From Lucifuga dentata (Eukaryota; Chordata; Actinopteri; Ophidiiformes; Bythitidae), in assembly GCA_014773175.1 (NCBI GenBank), contig VXCM01000430.1, forward strand, positions 124,001 through 188,000: a DNA stretch of 64,000 bases. The letters are read 5' to 3'. Below, piece after piece: positions 22,378 to 64,000 of the stretch. The notes under the pieces are model-generated. The model was not told the DNA's origin, searched no databases, and saw only the letters and a list, made by a program, of their open reading frames with translations. Within the stretch, counting starts at the first letter, position 1; each line of letters opens with the position of its first letter. The position numbers and the translations under genes are program-made.

Positions 22378-23114
22378 CTGCCTCCAGGCTCGTCCCCGCA
22401 CTTGGTCGCCAAGATAATCTCCTGGTTACATCATCAGCTCCAGTGATGTCACCGCTGATGTCTCAGAGGTCCCAGGAACCAATCAGAGTTGGCTGTACAG
22501 GTGAGGCTTCCACTCATAATCCATCAACATCAAGGATTAATATTGCTTCAGTATTGCCACAAAAATAGAATAATATTGACTGTCGAACACCGCAACTTCT
22601 TAACCAAACACACAATAATTACATAAGCCCTCATTTATCAGGCAATCACATGACCCACAATTCAACTGTTTAATAGACGTGTGGCCGTTTCCCTCTAAAA
22701 CCGGTCAATTAAACCCAGGAAGAGTGTGTGAACAGAGAGACGGGTGAAAAAGCAGTTCAGTAGTGTAAGAAACAAATCAGACTCAGTAGTTAATAGTTAC
22801 AAAAATGCAGAAACAAAACAAACTTTAATTTCACACAGCCTACACCAAAGCCTGCTGCTACACACTCTTGTTTTTTTCTGTTATTTGTACTACTCAATTA
22901 ACAGAAAATACATTTCTTAGCAAGTTTATGAAATAGGTGGTTTAACTATTGTTAAAAGCACAAATGTAGTACAACAAATAGCAGGAAGATGGTGCATTAC
23001 TCACCATCCTGGTAGAGCTGGTGCATTTGGCTACTTGTTTAGAGAGAGAGATTCTGGAAGTTATCTGTTTTTTTTGTTGTTTTTTTTTTTTGTTTGTTTT
23101 GTTTTTTTAATGTT

Positions 23115-23120
23115 TTTATT
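23115..23120 (-). terminator. sik2: Candidate sik2 poly(A) signal
   Basis: TTTATT on the plus strand is AATAAA on the minus strand, about 770 nt downstream of the sik2 stop codon, next to T/G-rich sequence. This is the first canonical hexamer I found; mammalian SIK2 has a much longer 3' UTR, so more distal sites are possible. Confidence 0.35.
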
Positions 23121-23886
23121 GAAGGTACTGTCAAATACAGTATATGTTAGTGCTGAAACCTTTGCATCCTACATGTCGGCTGTTGTTCAAACAGAGTGTC
23201 AAGAATTATGAGTCAGACAAGATCTGTTTCTAGCAAACTCTATAACACTTGAATTTGTGGTGGTATCAGTGGTACCGTGATAAATGAGGGCCATTTTCTC
23301 TTGTTCAGTTGTTTTTCCATCTACCGGAATAAAAAAATGCACAAAAGTGTTTTGAGAACCAGTCTATTGTTGGTAATGGTGTCCTATTTTCAATACAAAA
23401 AGCATTGCCCGCCATTGTGCTTTTGGGTGCCAGTCTGTCCATCCTAAATTAGTTCACTTGCAAACTATTTCTATGTAAAATGCTGCACGCTGGCGGCATT
23501 CAGGATCTGCGGCATCACCAGGCTGCACATTGCAGTCCTGAAGAGCTCATCACCTCATGGGTGACACGACAGCCACAACAACAAACGTGCCTATCAGTCT
23601 GGCAAAGCCTCGGCTCACATTGTGCCACATCGGACCCATTCCTGCCTCGAAGAGCTGGTGAGAATGAGACCAGAGGAGGAGAGCAAGAAAGGGAGGTAGG
23701 CTAAGGGAGGATTTTGGTAGAGAGGTTTTCTGAGGTTCATTAGAACTAAAATGGAGTTTGTATTAGTCGTACAAGAATTAACACTTTTCCTTCCCTGTTG
23801 CTACGATTATGGCCTCCACTTAAATCTCCATTCTCTCTGTTCTTAATGCTGTGCGGGTTCTCTTTGCTTAATACTGCCATCTGGTT
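23121..23886 (-). other. sik2: sik2 3' UTR (proximal part)
   Basis: Sequence immediately downstream of the sik2 stop. No reading frame continues the kinase and no structured element was recognised. Confidence 0.5.
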
Positions 23887-56586
<32,700 letters not shown>

Positions 56587-56898
56587 TCACAGGGCTTGAG
56601 CAGCTAAAGATAAAGAGGAAAGGAAAACAAACCGCCCGCCGCCGCCGCCGCTCCAAACGTGTCCATTAAAACAGACAAAGTTGACGTGCGTGTCGCCCCG
56701 CCAGCGTGAACGCCAATGTGGCCACTGTCTCCTTCAGCGCGGCGGTACGAAGCAGGCCATTTGCTGAGCCTGTGGGCTGTCACGCCGCGTTCTCCAATAC
56801 AATAGAACTCTAATATTTCAGCCTGAGGTACCTCTATCAGCTACACAGCACACGAGTTGACTTGCAAAGAGGCATCATGTTCTCTGTTTGACGTGAAT

Positions 56899-56906
56899 TG
56901 ACGTCA
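56899..56906. promoter_or_regulatory. Full CRE palindrome TGACGTCA upstream of sik2
   Basis: A perfect CREB/ATF site about 380 bp upstream of the sik2 start codon. SIKs restrain CREB coactivators, so a CRE here would allow feedback. Function is inferred. Confidence 0.5.
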
Positions 56907-56971
56907 GAGCAATAGGGGTATTTGTACAGGGGGCGGGGCTACGGAGCCGCTCCACACTTCAGTGCCAATTG

Positions 56972-56985
56972 GTTACCAAGACAAC
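56972..56985. promoter_or_regulatory. RFX X-box-like motif
   Basis: GTTACCAAGACAAC fits the X-box consensus RYYNYYN(1-3)RNNRAC, directly next to a CCAAT box (56965-56969). Confidence 0.4.
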
Positions 56986-57508
56986 CAGACCCACCTCTTA
57001 CGTCAACCGGTAAAATTGCTATTCTGAAATCTGTTTGCTGGCCTGGCCTCCTTGATTGCACGCATAGGTAACTTTGAAGTTTGGCCCCGCAGGTGCTTCA
57101 TAAGCCTTGGTTGACCCTGAGTTAAATATGCGGCGAAAACCGCTCAGTTCATGTGCAAAGTGAGCCAGCAGCGCGCACTGTAACATGCATCTAATGGGAT
57201 CTGTGTAAATAAATAGAAAACATACAGTTTCAACAAAGGCGGCATGTTGAGATAACATAATCTCACGAAAAATTTAAATACCGCACGATTCTTAAACCTA
57301 GTCCTGTAATCTGGAACATTTTCTCGTACAAAACTGAATGTAATAAATCATATCATAATATATATTACATTATGTAGGGGTCCGTTTCTCATATAAATGT
57401 TTTATCAGCTACACATTTTGGTCAGTTACATAACAGCGCCATCTGCTGGCGAAAATAGACTATTGAATCAAGTAGAAATCCTGTTTTTAAATGTTCTCAA
57501 TAATCCAA

Positions 57509-57512
<4 letters not shown>

Positions 57513-57556
<44 letters not shown>
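57513..57556. repeat. (CT)n microsatellite
   Basis: Twenty-two uninterrupted TC units. Confidence 0.95.
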
Positions 57557-57560
<4 letters not shown>

Positions 57561-57908
57561 GCACACCATATTGCTAAATAAGTAATGTAAGAATATCAAG
57601 AATATCTCATAACCAAACTTTAACTGGGACCCAAAATCATGTCATGTTGGAAATACATCACACATTCACAGCCAGCATTGTTGTTTCAGCCCCTGCAGTG
57701 ACAGTCTAACACAGAACTGTGGATTGCTACGCAGGCAGGCAGACCGTTGCTGCAAAGGCCTCTGCTGTCATGCATAGACTTCCTGAATGTAAGAGTTCCA
57801 GATGTGCTTTTGGCATTTCCTGTCTAACATTCTCCAAGAACACACTCACTCAGCTTCTTCTTACTGGGCCTTCCACATATTTCCATGACACAGCCCACAG
57901 TCCACTCT

Positions 57909-57979
57909 GTGCTTAAAAATGTCCATGCTGAAACTTTGTGCTTACAAATGTCCATGCTGAAACAACATGGACATTTGTA
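57909..57979. repeat. 26-bp direct repeat plus 14-bp hairpin
   Basis: 57909-57934 and 57938-57963 are direct copies with one mismatch. TACAAATGTCCATG (57943-57956) in the second copy is perfectly complementary to 57966-57979, with a 9-nt loop. Confidence 0.8.
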
Positions 57980-58961
57980 TTCAGATAAGTCAACAATAAC
58001 TAGATTTACAAGACAGGCATAGGCTTTTAACAGAAATGTGGCAAATGATTCCATGTCATTTAAAAACTAGATACTCCCAAAATGTCTATACTGTACTTTT
58101 ATAACACTGGAAGGGTTGAATATCTCACACAGTTAGGTGGAGTCAGGAAATCCCACAGCTTTGAGGTTTACTGGGGTCACTGATGTTCTGTCATCAATGT
58201 TTCTGCATAGACTATCCTGCACCCTGAGAGAGTCCAAACAGGAAGCCTTATACAGGGCTGACATCATGCTTTGTAGATTCAGAGAAAGGCTCAGAATGGT
58301 CACTGAACAGGACACTTGAAGTTGAGAGCCAACAGGATCTTTTTGTCCTTGACTGGTGACGTGATTGCAAAAGGGCTGAGTCGTTCATTTCTTATTGTTT
58401 ATAAAATTAGTAACCTAGTGTGAGTCCTTAAAATTTGTGCTTATTCCCAGGGTTAAATGTGCAATCTACCATCCCAAATATAATAATACTGCTACTTCTC
58501 CAAACTGACATAGCTTATTGTTTACTTGAAACCAAAAGAATAGTGCAACATTATTTGTCAGAAATTGTGGTTAAAAAGGAAGCAATAGATTCAGTTGGAA
58601 GCAAAATCATTTTATGTTCTTACAGTAACAAAATAATTGCAATATTTAAATCCTGAATATAAACATTTGGTTTAGGACTTCACGTGAGGTCACTTGCTAT
58701 GCAGAATGGGTTGCAGAAGCTTTCTAAAACTGCCATACTAACTGAAGTGTGTTTGATGTATTTTTTTTTAACATAAAATTACATAGATTTGAAATATATT
58801 ACTCCTATATAATTCATTTGGAGCACCTCCATGCTCTTGAAAATAAAATCTAAGTGTGCTAAGATTTACATGGCAACTTGCCAACTCACTACCTGCTGGT
58901 GTTTTGAAAGTTTTGGTTCCTAAAATTGGAATGAAAAAGGTTGTGAAACCATGCTTTAAGC

Positions 58962-58967
58962 TTTAAT
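58962..58967 (-). terminator. layn: Candidate layn poly(A) signal
   Basis: TTTAAT on plus is ATTAAA on minus, about 280 nt beyond the layn stop. No canonical AATAAA was found closer. Confidence 0.3.
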
Positions 58968-59244
58968 CTGATTTACAACTTTCCAGACTTTAGTAAAGTA
59001 AAATAACTTCAAATGCTGGATGTTACAGCACTGAATCTACTTAGGAGATAGCTCTATGTTCAAATGTATGTATAACATCCAGGCAAAAAACAAACAAACA
59101 TGGATTTAGCATTTCTGTAGCATACTGTGAACCATCAGGGTACAAAGGAAAAAAGGGATGGAGAACGTGGTGTTCTTCTGTCCATGTTTGCTAGATGCTA
59201 ACAGCAAGATGAAGACTCGTAGAGACCAGATCACATCAACAGTA

Positions 59245-59554
59245 TTATCCATAAATCTCATTTTCCACCCAACCAGTCTGAGTGCGCCTCTGGTCTCTGC
59301 AGGTCTCATAGATGTCATTGGTCACAAAGCCGCTTTCTCTGTGCTGGCATGACACATTCTCATAATCATCACACTGGGCGTCCAGGGAAGATGCACAGGA
59401 GAACTTTGGCCTGATGTTTGCTGGCATGTTGCTGCTCAAAGGAGTGTGAGGCAGTTTGGTAATGTCACTAAAGGCATAAGGTCCTTGTATGGTGCAAGGT
59501 GACACTGTCCATGGCTGTGGCCTGCTAGGAAAGCTCTCGCTTTCTGTCTTCCTC
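59245..59554 (-). CDS. layn: layn terminal coding exon 7 (cytoplasmic tail)
   Basis: Encodes the tail from RRKTESESFPSRPQPWTVSP through CDDYENVSCQHRESGFVTND, ending GWVENEIYG and TAA at 59247-59245. Tyr-containing motifs near the end match human layilin. Acceptor TATTCAG. Confidence 0.95.
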
Positions 59555-62500
59555 CTGAATATGAATGAAATAGCATTATAACAGAGAAAAGAGGGGTCAT
59601 CAGGACACATTTAGTAGGGAATATTGTATGTGCTGTAATTAAGTGACAACGTTCGCTAAAAAAATTCATTAAAAAAAGAAAAGTTACATTTTCCATGCCT
59701 GGGTCAAACTAATTTAATTTAAGAAAAATCCTTTTTTGAGTTGCAAATGATGTTTCTAGTCAAAACCTTGTAAGGAGATTTATTTGCTTATTTGTTTATT
59801 TTAAAAATTCTTATGCCCATATAGAAATGTGTGCTCAAATCAGAGCACATTTCTTCACCAACTATTTACACTGGATAACTACTCAGGGAGGAGTGCTTTG
59901 ATGTCCCATATTGATAGACTATAACAAATCAGCAAAATCGTCAATTCAATATAAACTGTAATTCCTGTATTCCATAATTTCTGTAATTCTATGGATGCAG
60001 TTTGGTTTGCAAAAGGATATTATCTTTACTAAAAACGGCATCTCAAAAAAAAACACCTGAATGACTGCAGTAAGAGCATTTTACCTCTTAGCATGCTGTC
60101 TGTAGCAGAAGAAGCCAGCGGCTGCAAACAGCAGCAGCAGCAGAGCAGGAATTGTGGCATAAAGGATGTAGGAAACATACAAGGCACTGTCTGAGAGAGA
60201 GACTGCAAAGGAAAGAATATTACTTACACAACTAAATAACTACTCATACTTACTGTAATTGCTTTGCTTGTGAATTGTTGGGGTTTGTCATTATTTTACT
60301 GCTTCAAACTTTATTTTTCCTTGTTTCACTAGCAAAATAAAAGGCAGTAAGTCTAAGTATCAAATACATAATGTCTATGACAGAAAGCTTTTCTGTTCTT
60401 ACCTGATGTTTCAGGAAGGCCTATTTTTACTGTCTCATCACTTTCCGTAGTTGAAATTAGGTTTGGCCTCAGTGAAGGAACTAGGGCATATAAATATTAG
60501 ATAAAAATCAAATATGAATATTGTCAGAAACAATGGAACTATTTAACAGGACACTGTTCATCTAAACTTAAAAGATGTGACCTTATTCTCAAAATAACAA
60601 ATGATACATACGAACATTAAAAATGAAATATGAAATATGTACATGTGACGTGAGACGTGAAGAGAAAATCAAAACAGTGACTTTGGTTGGGGCCAAGAAA
60701 AAAACATAAAACACAATTATTTGCTATCTATATTCCACAGAAACATCGTGCATACGTGAGTGTGTGTTTTGGTTGTACCTGCATTCACTGTGTTGCTCTC
60801 CTCAGTAAATACTGGTAGTTCTTCTGCAGAACACAGAAAAAGAAATAGTACTAATATGTACATTTTATTCAGTCATTCACAAAAGAAGCACAATCTTCAT
60901 GATTTTACTTTAAGTAAAATAATTAATAATAGTTATGCTGTAAACTTTTATGATGACCACAAGCTAAAGTACATACAGTATATACTGTTGTGATTTGTTT
61001 ATTAAAATATGTTCAGAGAAGTAGTAGTTATTTTATTAACTGTAAGCAAAAAACAATGTAAGAAATTAAATATAAACACTGAAGGAACCAGTGTCATGAT
61101 GTGACAGTGTCACTTTCAGCACTTGGTCAGACATCTAACTGCAGGTATTTGTTTAAATCACTACTTATTTTTCCATTTTGGGTAAGCAGAGAGCTGAACA
61201 TAGTAGAGCTGACAAGTAGTCCAGGCTGCTAATATTAAAAATGTGCATTCATTGTTTGGTGTTAGCTGTTAAAAGCAGTGGCTACATTTCAGTACAGCAG
61301 CATAAGTTCTGTGATCCACTGGCTCACCTTCTGGGTATTTGCAGATGTAGTTGTTCTTGGAGTTGCAGTTATCATCGTTCCACTGGAAGAGGAAATGACC
61401 TTCTTCATCAGGTGGTGCAGAAGGCTGGTGGTACAGAACCACACACATTTCTCCACCACAGGATGGCTCATCCCAATGCCAGTTCCTACAACAGATGGGA
61501 AGAGTCTGATCAGCTCTTAATCTGATGTTTTACAGAATCAAACGCCCCGTTTGACTCTAATATTATGAGTATGATATTCACTCTAAATTTATTGCTGCTC
61601 AACTATCATTTAATTAAATCCAGTGTTTATTCTAAGAAACAACAGAGTATTATCTGTGACCTTGTTTTCATGATATATGTGCAATGTACAATATATATGA
61701 CACGTGCTATAATTTCCCTTATACATTCTGAAAGCTTGCACTTGCATGTAGGGTGACATGTTGAAAAAAATTCAAATACCTGAACCTGGCCTTGCTTCCA
61801 TCCAGCCAAAAGTACTGTGAGGGGCAACCTGGGCTGGTATTCCCTGGTCTTAAGCTCTGTGGGCTGCGACGGAGCCCAATCCAGAAGTCTCCATCTCCTG
61901 CTTGCAGCTGCTGTATGAACCTCTCCACCAGTCGTTGCTCACTTTCTGTTTCGATGCTGAGCAGCTCGCCTCCGTCCAGCCTGCAGACCCGCCTGGCATC
62001 CTCAAAGGTCAGCCTCCGCCTGCTGTCCTGGATGTAGGACACCTTGTAGCAAGGGCGCTCTGTCCCCCGTCGACAGATCCTTTGGCCTAGACATCACAAC
62101 CAGCACAAACTCATTAGTGAGAGCAAAACAAAGTGACTGTTGTTTCTTTCTAAAGACTTCTTGTGTCACCCATGTGGCAGAAAGATTAAAACCAACCTAA
62201 AAGGTATTCTGGAGAATTTTTGGGTTAGGTTCTTTAACCAAACCATTCCTACATTCCTCTGCAATGTGAGCAGAGTAAATCATAGGGTAGTGAAATATAA
62301 AAAAAAAAAAAAAAAAAANAAAAAAAAAAAAAAAAATGTTTTTTTGGTTTTATTTATGTGTTTTTGTGCTTTTAAGTTCTTGCTTTTATTGCATATGTAA
62401 TTTTATCTTGTCATATACTAGCCTACTGCTTTATATATCTTTAATATTGTGAAAAAACAGCAAGAAGAAATATTGAAAATAGTCACCAAAACTTTAAAAT

Positions 62501-63275
62501 ACACTGGTGTATTGTGAGCTGAGTAACAATGAATATCGTAATTATTGGGATGAATTATGTTAAATATGGCCTGTGAAAGAGCATCCTGTCTGCTCAAGCC
62601 ACCAGTTGGAAACGCACATCATGATTAAAAACATGCTTGTCAAAAAATAACAATGAGAAAAAAATTAATGAATAAGCAGAACAAATAAACATAAAGGGCA
62701 CTTATCTCAGTATTATTGCTCATTTAGTTTTCTATTTAACCCAAGATCGTTTTAAAATAAGGACTATACATTTGAGAGGAATATGAGTGCAGTAAATAAC
62801 AAAAATGAGGCATCCTGATGGCTAATCAGCGATCTGACTCCTAAATCCTGCTGTTCTTAATTTTCCACCACATCACGTGTTTATGTGCTGAGTGGCTGCA
62901 ATCTGTTTACCACTTTAATGCACAGAGAGTGTATTTATGCTGCAAACAGCAAAATGCTCATTCTGATCAACACAGAAAAAAGAAAATGAAAGATCAAAAA
63001 ATGCAAATGTAAGCTTCTTCAATGTTGCAAACTTTCCCGGATAAAAACAACCCAGTCGAAGTTAAGAAGTTTTTTTTTTTTTTTTTTTNTTTTTTTTTTT
63101 TTTTTTACCTCGGAAATAAAATAAACTGTATGACTATCATGGACTAAAATAAGTAACATCTAGGATAGTTACATTATAAGCGGTCCAGTAGGAAATTCTT
63201 ACCATTTATTTTGGAAGCGGATCCAGGATGGAACAAAACGGCGATAACAGTGCCAAAAAACGTCATAAAATCCAT
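59245..63275 (-). CDS. layn: Layilin, C-type lectin hyaluronan receptor, 7 coding exons
   Basis: Type I membrane protein with an extracellular C-type lectin domain; in mammals it binds hyaluronan outside and talin, merlin and radixin inside, at membrane ruffles. Exons, 5' to 3' on the minus strand: 63275-63203, 62086-61780, 61485-61328, 60823-60779, 60480-60403, 60202-60085, 59554-59245. Phases agree and the total is 1089 nt, 362 aa (human about 374-382). Signal peptide about 1-20 (MDFMTFFGTVIAVLFHPGSA). Lectin domain about 26-179 with CYKV, GDFWIGLRR, DEPSCGGEMCVV, FQWNDDNC and YICKY. A short acidic stalk, then a transmembrane helix about 229-254 (YVSYILYATIPALLLLLFAA) and a basic stop-transfer. 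The cytoplasmic tail ends with the layilin signatures ESGFVTNDIYE and GWVENEIYG. Upstream of sik2 on the same strand, as in human. Teleost duplicate not determined. Confidence 0.96.
60085..60202 (-). CDS. layn: layn coding exon 6 (transmembrane)
   Basis: Encodes SLSDSALYVSYILYATIPAL, a run of five leucines, then FAAAGFFCYRQHAK, the membrane helix and stop-transfer. Acceptor TTTGCAG, donor GTAAAA, ends in phase 2. Confidence 0.93.
60403..60480 (-). CDS. layn: layn coding exon 5 (stalk)
   Basis: Encodes VPSLRPNLISTTESDETVKI and GLPETS, Ser/Thr-rich. Acceptor GCCCTAG, donor GTAAGA; 78 nt, phases 1 and 1, also skippable. Confidence 0.8.
60779..60823 (-). CDS. layn: layn coding exon 4 (stalk)
   Basis: Small 45-nt exon encoding EELPVFTEESNTVNA. 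Acceptor TTCTGCAG, donor GTACAA; phases 1 and 1 make it skippable in frame. Confidence 0.8.
61328..61485 (-). CDS. layn: layn coding exon 3 (lectin domain, second half)
   Basis: Encodes NWHWDEPSCGGEMCVVLYHQ and FLFQWNDDNCNSKNNYICKY; the WND motif and the cysteines of the C-type lectin fold are present. Acceptor TTGTAG, donor GTGAGC, ends in phase 1. Confidence 0.95.
61780..62086 (-). CDS. layn: layn coding exon 2 (lectin domain, first half)
   Basis: Encodes GQRICRRGTERPCYKVSYIQ, the RRLTFEDARRVCRLDGGELL segment and GDFWIGLRR, through QYFWLDGSKARF. Acceptor TGTCTAG, donor GTATTT, ends in phase 2. Confidence 0.95.
63203..63275 (-). CDS. layn: layn coding exon 1 (signal peptide)
   Basis: ATG at 63275-63273; the frame is open upstream, but this Met starts a good signal peptide and the next Met is only three codons later. 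Donor AATG|GTAAGA, ends in phase 1. Confidence 0.85.
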
Positions 63276-63551
63276 CTCTACATGTTCACCCAGTGTTCTG
63301 GACTCTGACCTTGAAATCTTAAAAATGACTGGTTTGGTTTGTTTGAGGAGGAACGTGGAGTTTTCGTGGCCGTGACAGCAGAGGAGCTGTTTGTGCAGAC
63401 AGAAGTGGGTCGGCTCCTGAAGGCGTGCATTATGACGACTGCTGAGGAAAAAAAAAAAAAAAANAAAAAAAAAAAAAAAGAGATAGTCCAAAATCTTGCT
63501 TCATAAAAAGACAATGTTGCGTTTTTCAGTGGCTCATTTTCTCTTTAAATG

Positions 63552-63578
63552 TAAAAATAAAATAAAATAAAATAAAAC
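63552..63578. repeat. (AAAAT)n pentanucleotide repeat
   Basis: About five units. Confidence 0.9.
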
Positions 63579-63744
63579 CATTAAGGTATGCATATAATAT
63601 GTGAATACTTCATAGCAAACCTCATAAAACCCTTTACAAAACTGGTATTTATAATTCACATTTCACATATATTAATGTATTTTTAATGGAATGAATAGAG
63701 GTCATTGTGCATATACAGCATTCTTCCTGTACCAAAATAAAGTC

Positions 63745-63748
<4 letters not shown>

Positions 63749-63789
<41 letters not shown>
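63749..63789. repeat. (GA)n microsatellite
   Basis: Twenty uninterrupted units. Confidence 0.95.
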
Positions 63790-63792
<3 letters not shown>

Positions 63793-63891
63793 CGCTGTCT
63801 GGGGAAAAACAAGAGGAGAAACAAACAGAAACAGACACAGGTGTGACTTTAATAAGTGAAATGTGTGCTAAAACCTCAAGACCCCCCCCAA

Positions 63892-63893
<2 letters not shown>

Positions 63894-63928
<35 letters not shown>
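63894..63928. repeat. (CT)n microsatellite
   Basis: About 17 uninterrupted units after ACCCCCCCCAACA. Confidence 0.95.
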
Positions 63929-63930
<2 letters not shown>

Positions 63931-64000
63931 CCTCCCTCTTTTTTGCTTTTCTTTGTCCTCTTATAATGGTGATCAGCTTTGTTTCAGTACTGCAGTATGC

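Larger units (their letters stand above)
12826..23114. other. Intergenic region between the convergent 3' ends of ppp2r1b and sik2
   Basis: About 10 kb with no exon I could support on either strand. It contains a (CA)n at 14857-14890, a (CT)n at 15006-15044, a poly(T) run with an N at 17375, a Tc1-like transposase relic (17991-18360), a foldback element (20294-20553), a Penelope-like relic (21230-21665) and a (CA)n at 22331-22375, listed separately. One perfect CRE palindrome lies at 14780-14787. The remainder is unremarkable AT-rich DNA. Confidence 0.6.
56991..58961. other. Intergenic gap between the sik2 promoter and the layn 3' end
   Basis: No exon seen. It contains a (CT)n microsatellite (57513-57556) and a direct-plus-inverted repeat (57909-57979). 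Confidence 0.55.
63276..64000. other. layn upstream region
   Basis: Contains a poly(A) run with N at 63464, an (AAAAT)n stretch, a (GA)n and a (CT)n microsatellite. The (GA)n and (CT)n are complementary to each other, 100 bp apart. The promoter and 5' end of layn cannot be placed; no other gene is visible. Confidence 0.5.

Noticed and set aside
59824..59853. Short hairpin AGAAATGTGTGCTC / GAGCACATTTCT in layn 3' region introns
   Set aside because: Imperfect and short; AT-rich introns give many such hairpins.

Overview
This is a window of a teleost fish nuclear genome. The evidence is long AT-rich introns with GT-AG junctions, dense dinucleotide microsatellites, Tc1/mariner and Penelope-like relics of the kind common in ray-finned fish, and three vertebrate genes whose predicted proteins differ moderately from the human ones. 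I see no bacterial, viral or organellar sequence. Gene identities come from reading the exons directly and comparing them with the human families from memory; no database search was run.

Layout. 65-1 (minus): the first 65 coding bases of an unidentified gene that runs off the left edge. 66-826: a shared divergent promoter region. 827-11159 (plus): ppp2r1b, the scaffold (A-beta) subunit of protein phosphatase 2A, 15 coding exons, 589 aa, complete; its poly(A) signals are near 12.7-12.8 kb. 12.8-23.1 kb: intergenic DNA with a Tc1-like relic, a foldback element, a Penelope-like (GIY-YIG) relic and microsatellites. 56517-23887 (minus): sik2, salt-inducible kinase 2, 15 coding exons, 933 aa once a 67-nt assembly artefact in exon 8 is ignored. 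56.5-59 kb: the sik2 promoter and the gap to the next gene. 63275-59245 (minus): layn (layilin), 7 coding exons, 362 aa. The rest, to 64000, is layn upstream DNA with microsatellites.

The order and orientation (ppp2r1b and sik2 tail to tail, layn upstream of sik2 on the same strand) match human 11q23.1 (LAYN-SIK2-PPP2R1B), so this is a conserved linkage block. PP2A and SIK2 both act in cAMP/CREB/CRTC signalling. SIK2 keeps its LKB1 T-loop site and all four PKA/14-3-3 sites. The window holds four perfect CRE palindromes, all in or near sik2.

The clearest anomaly is technical. Thirteen single N bases are present. Three are flanked by exact 62-66 bp duplications and nine sit inside poly(A)/poly(T) runs, which looks like contig ends joined without merging their overlap. 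One such join breaks sik2 exon 8. I found no convincing new biological system; the more open-ended leads are two unexplained exon-like reading frames (160-250 plus, 36496-36356 minus) and several foldback elements.
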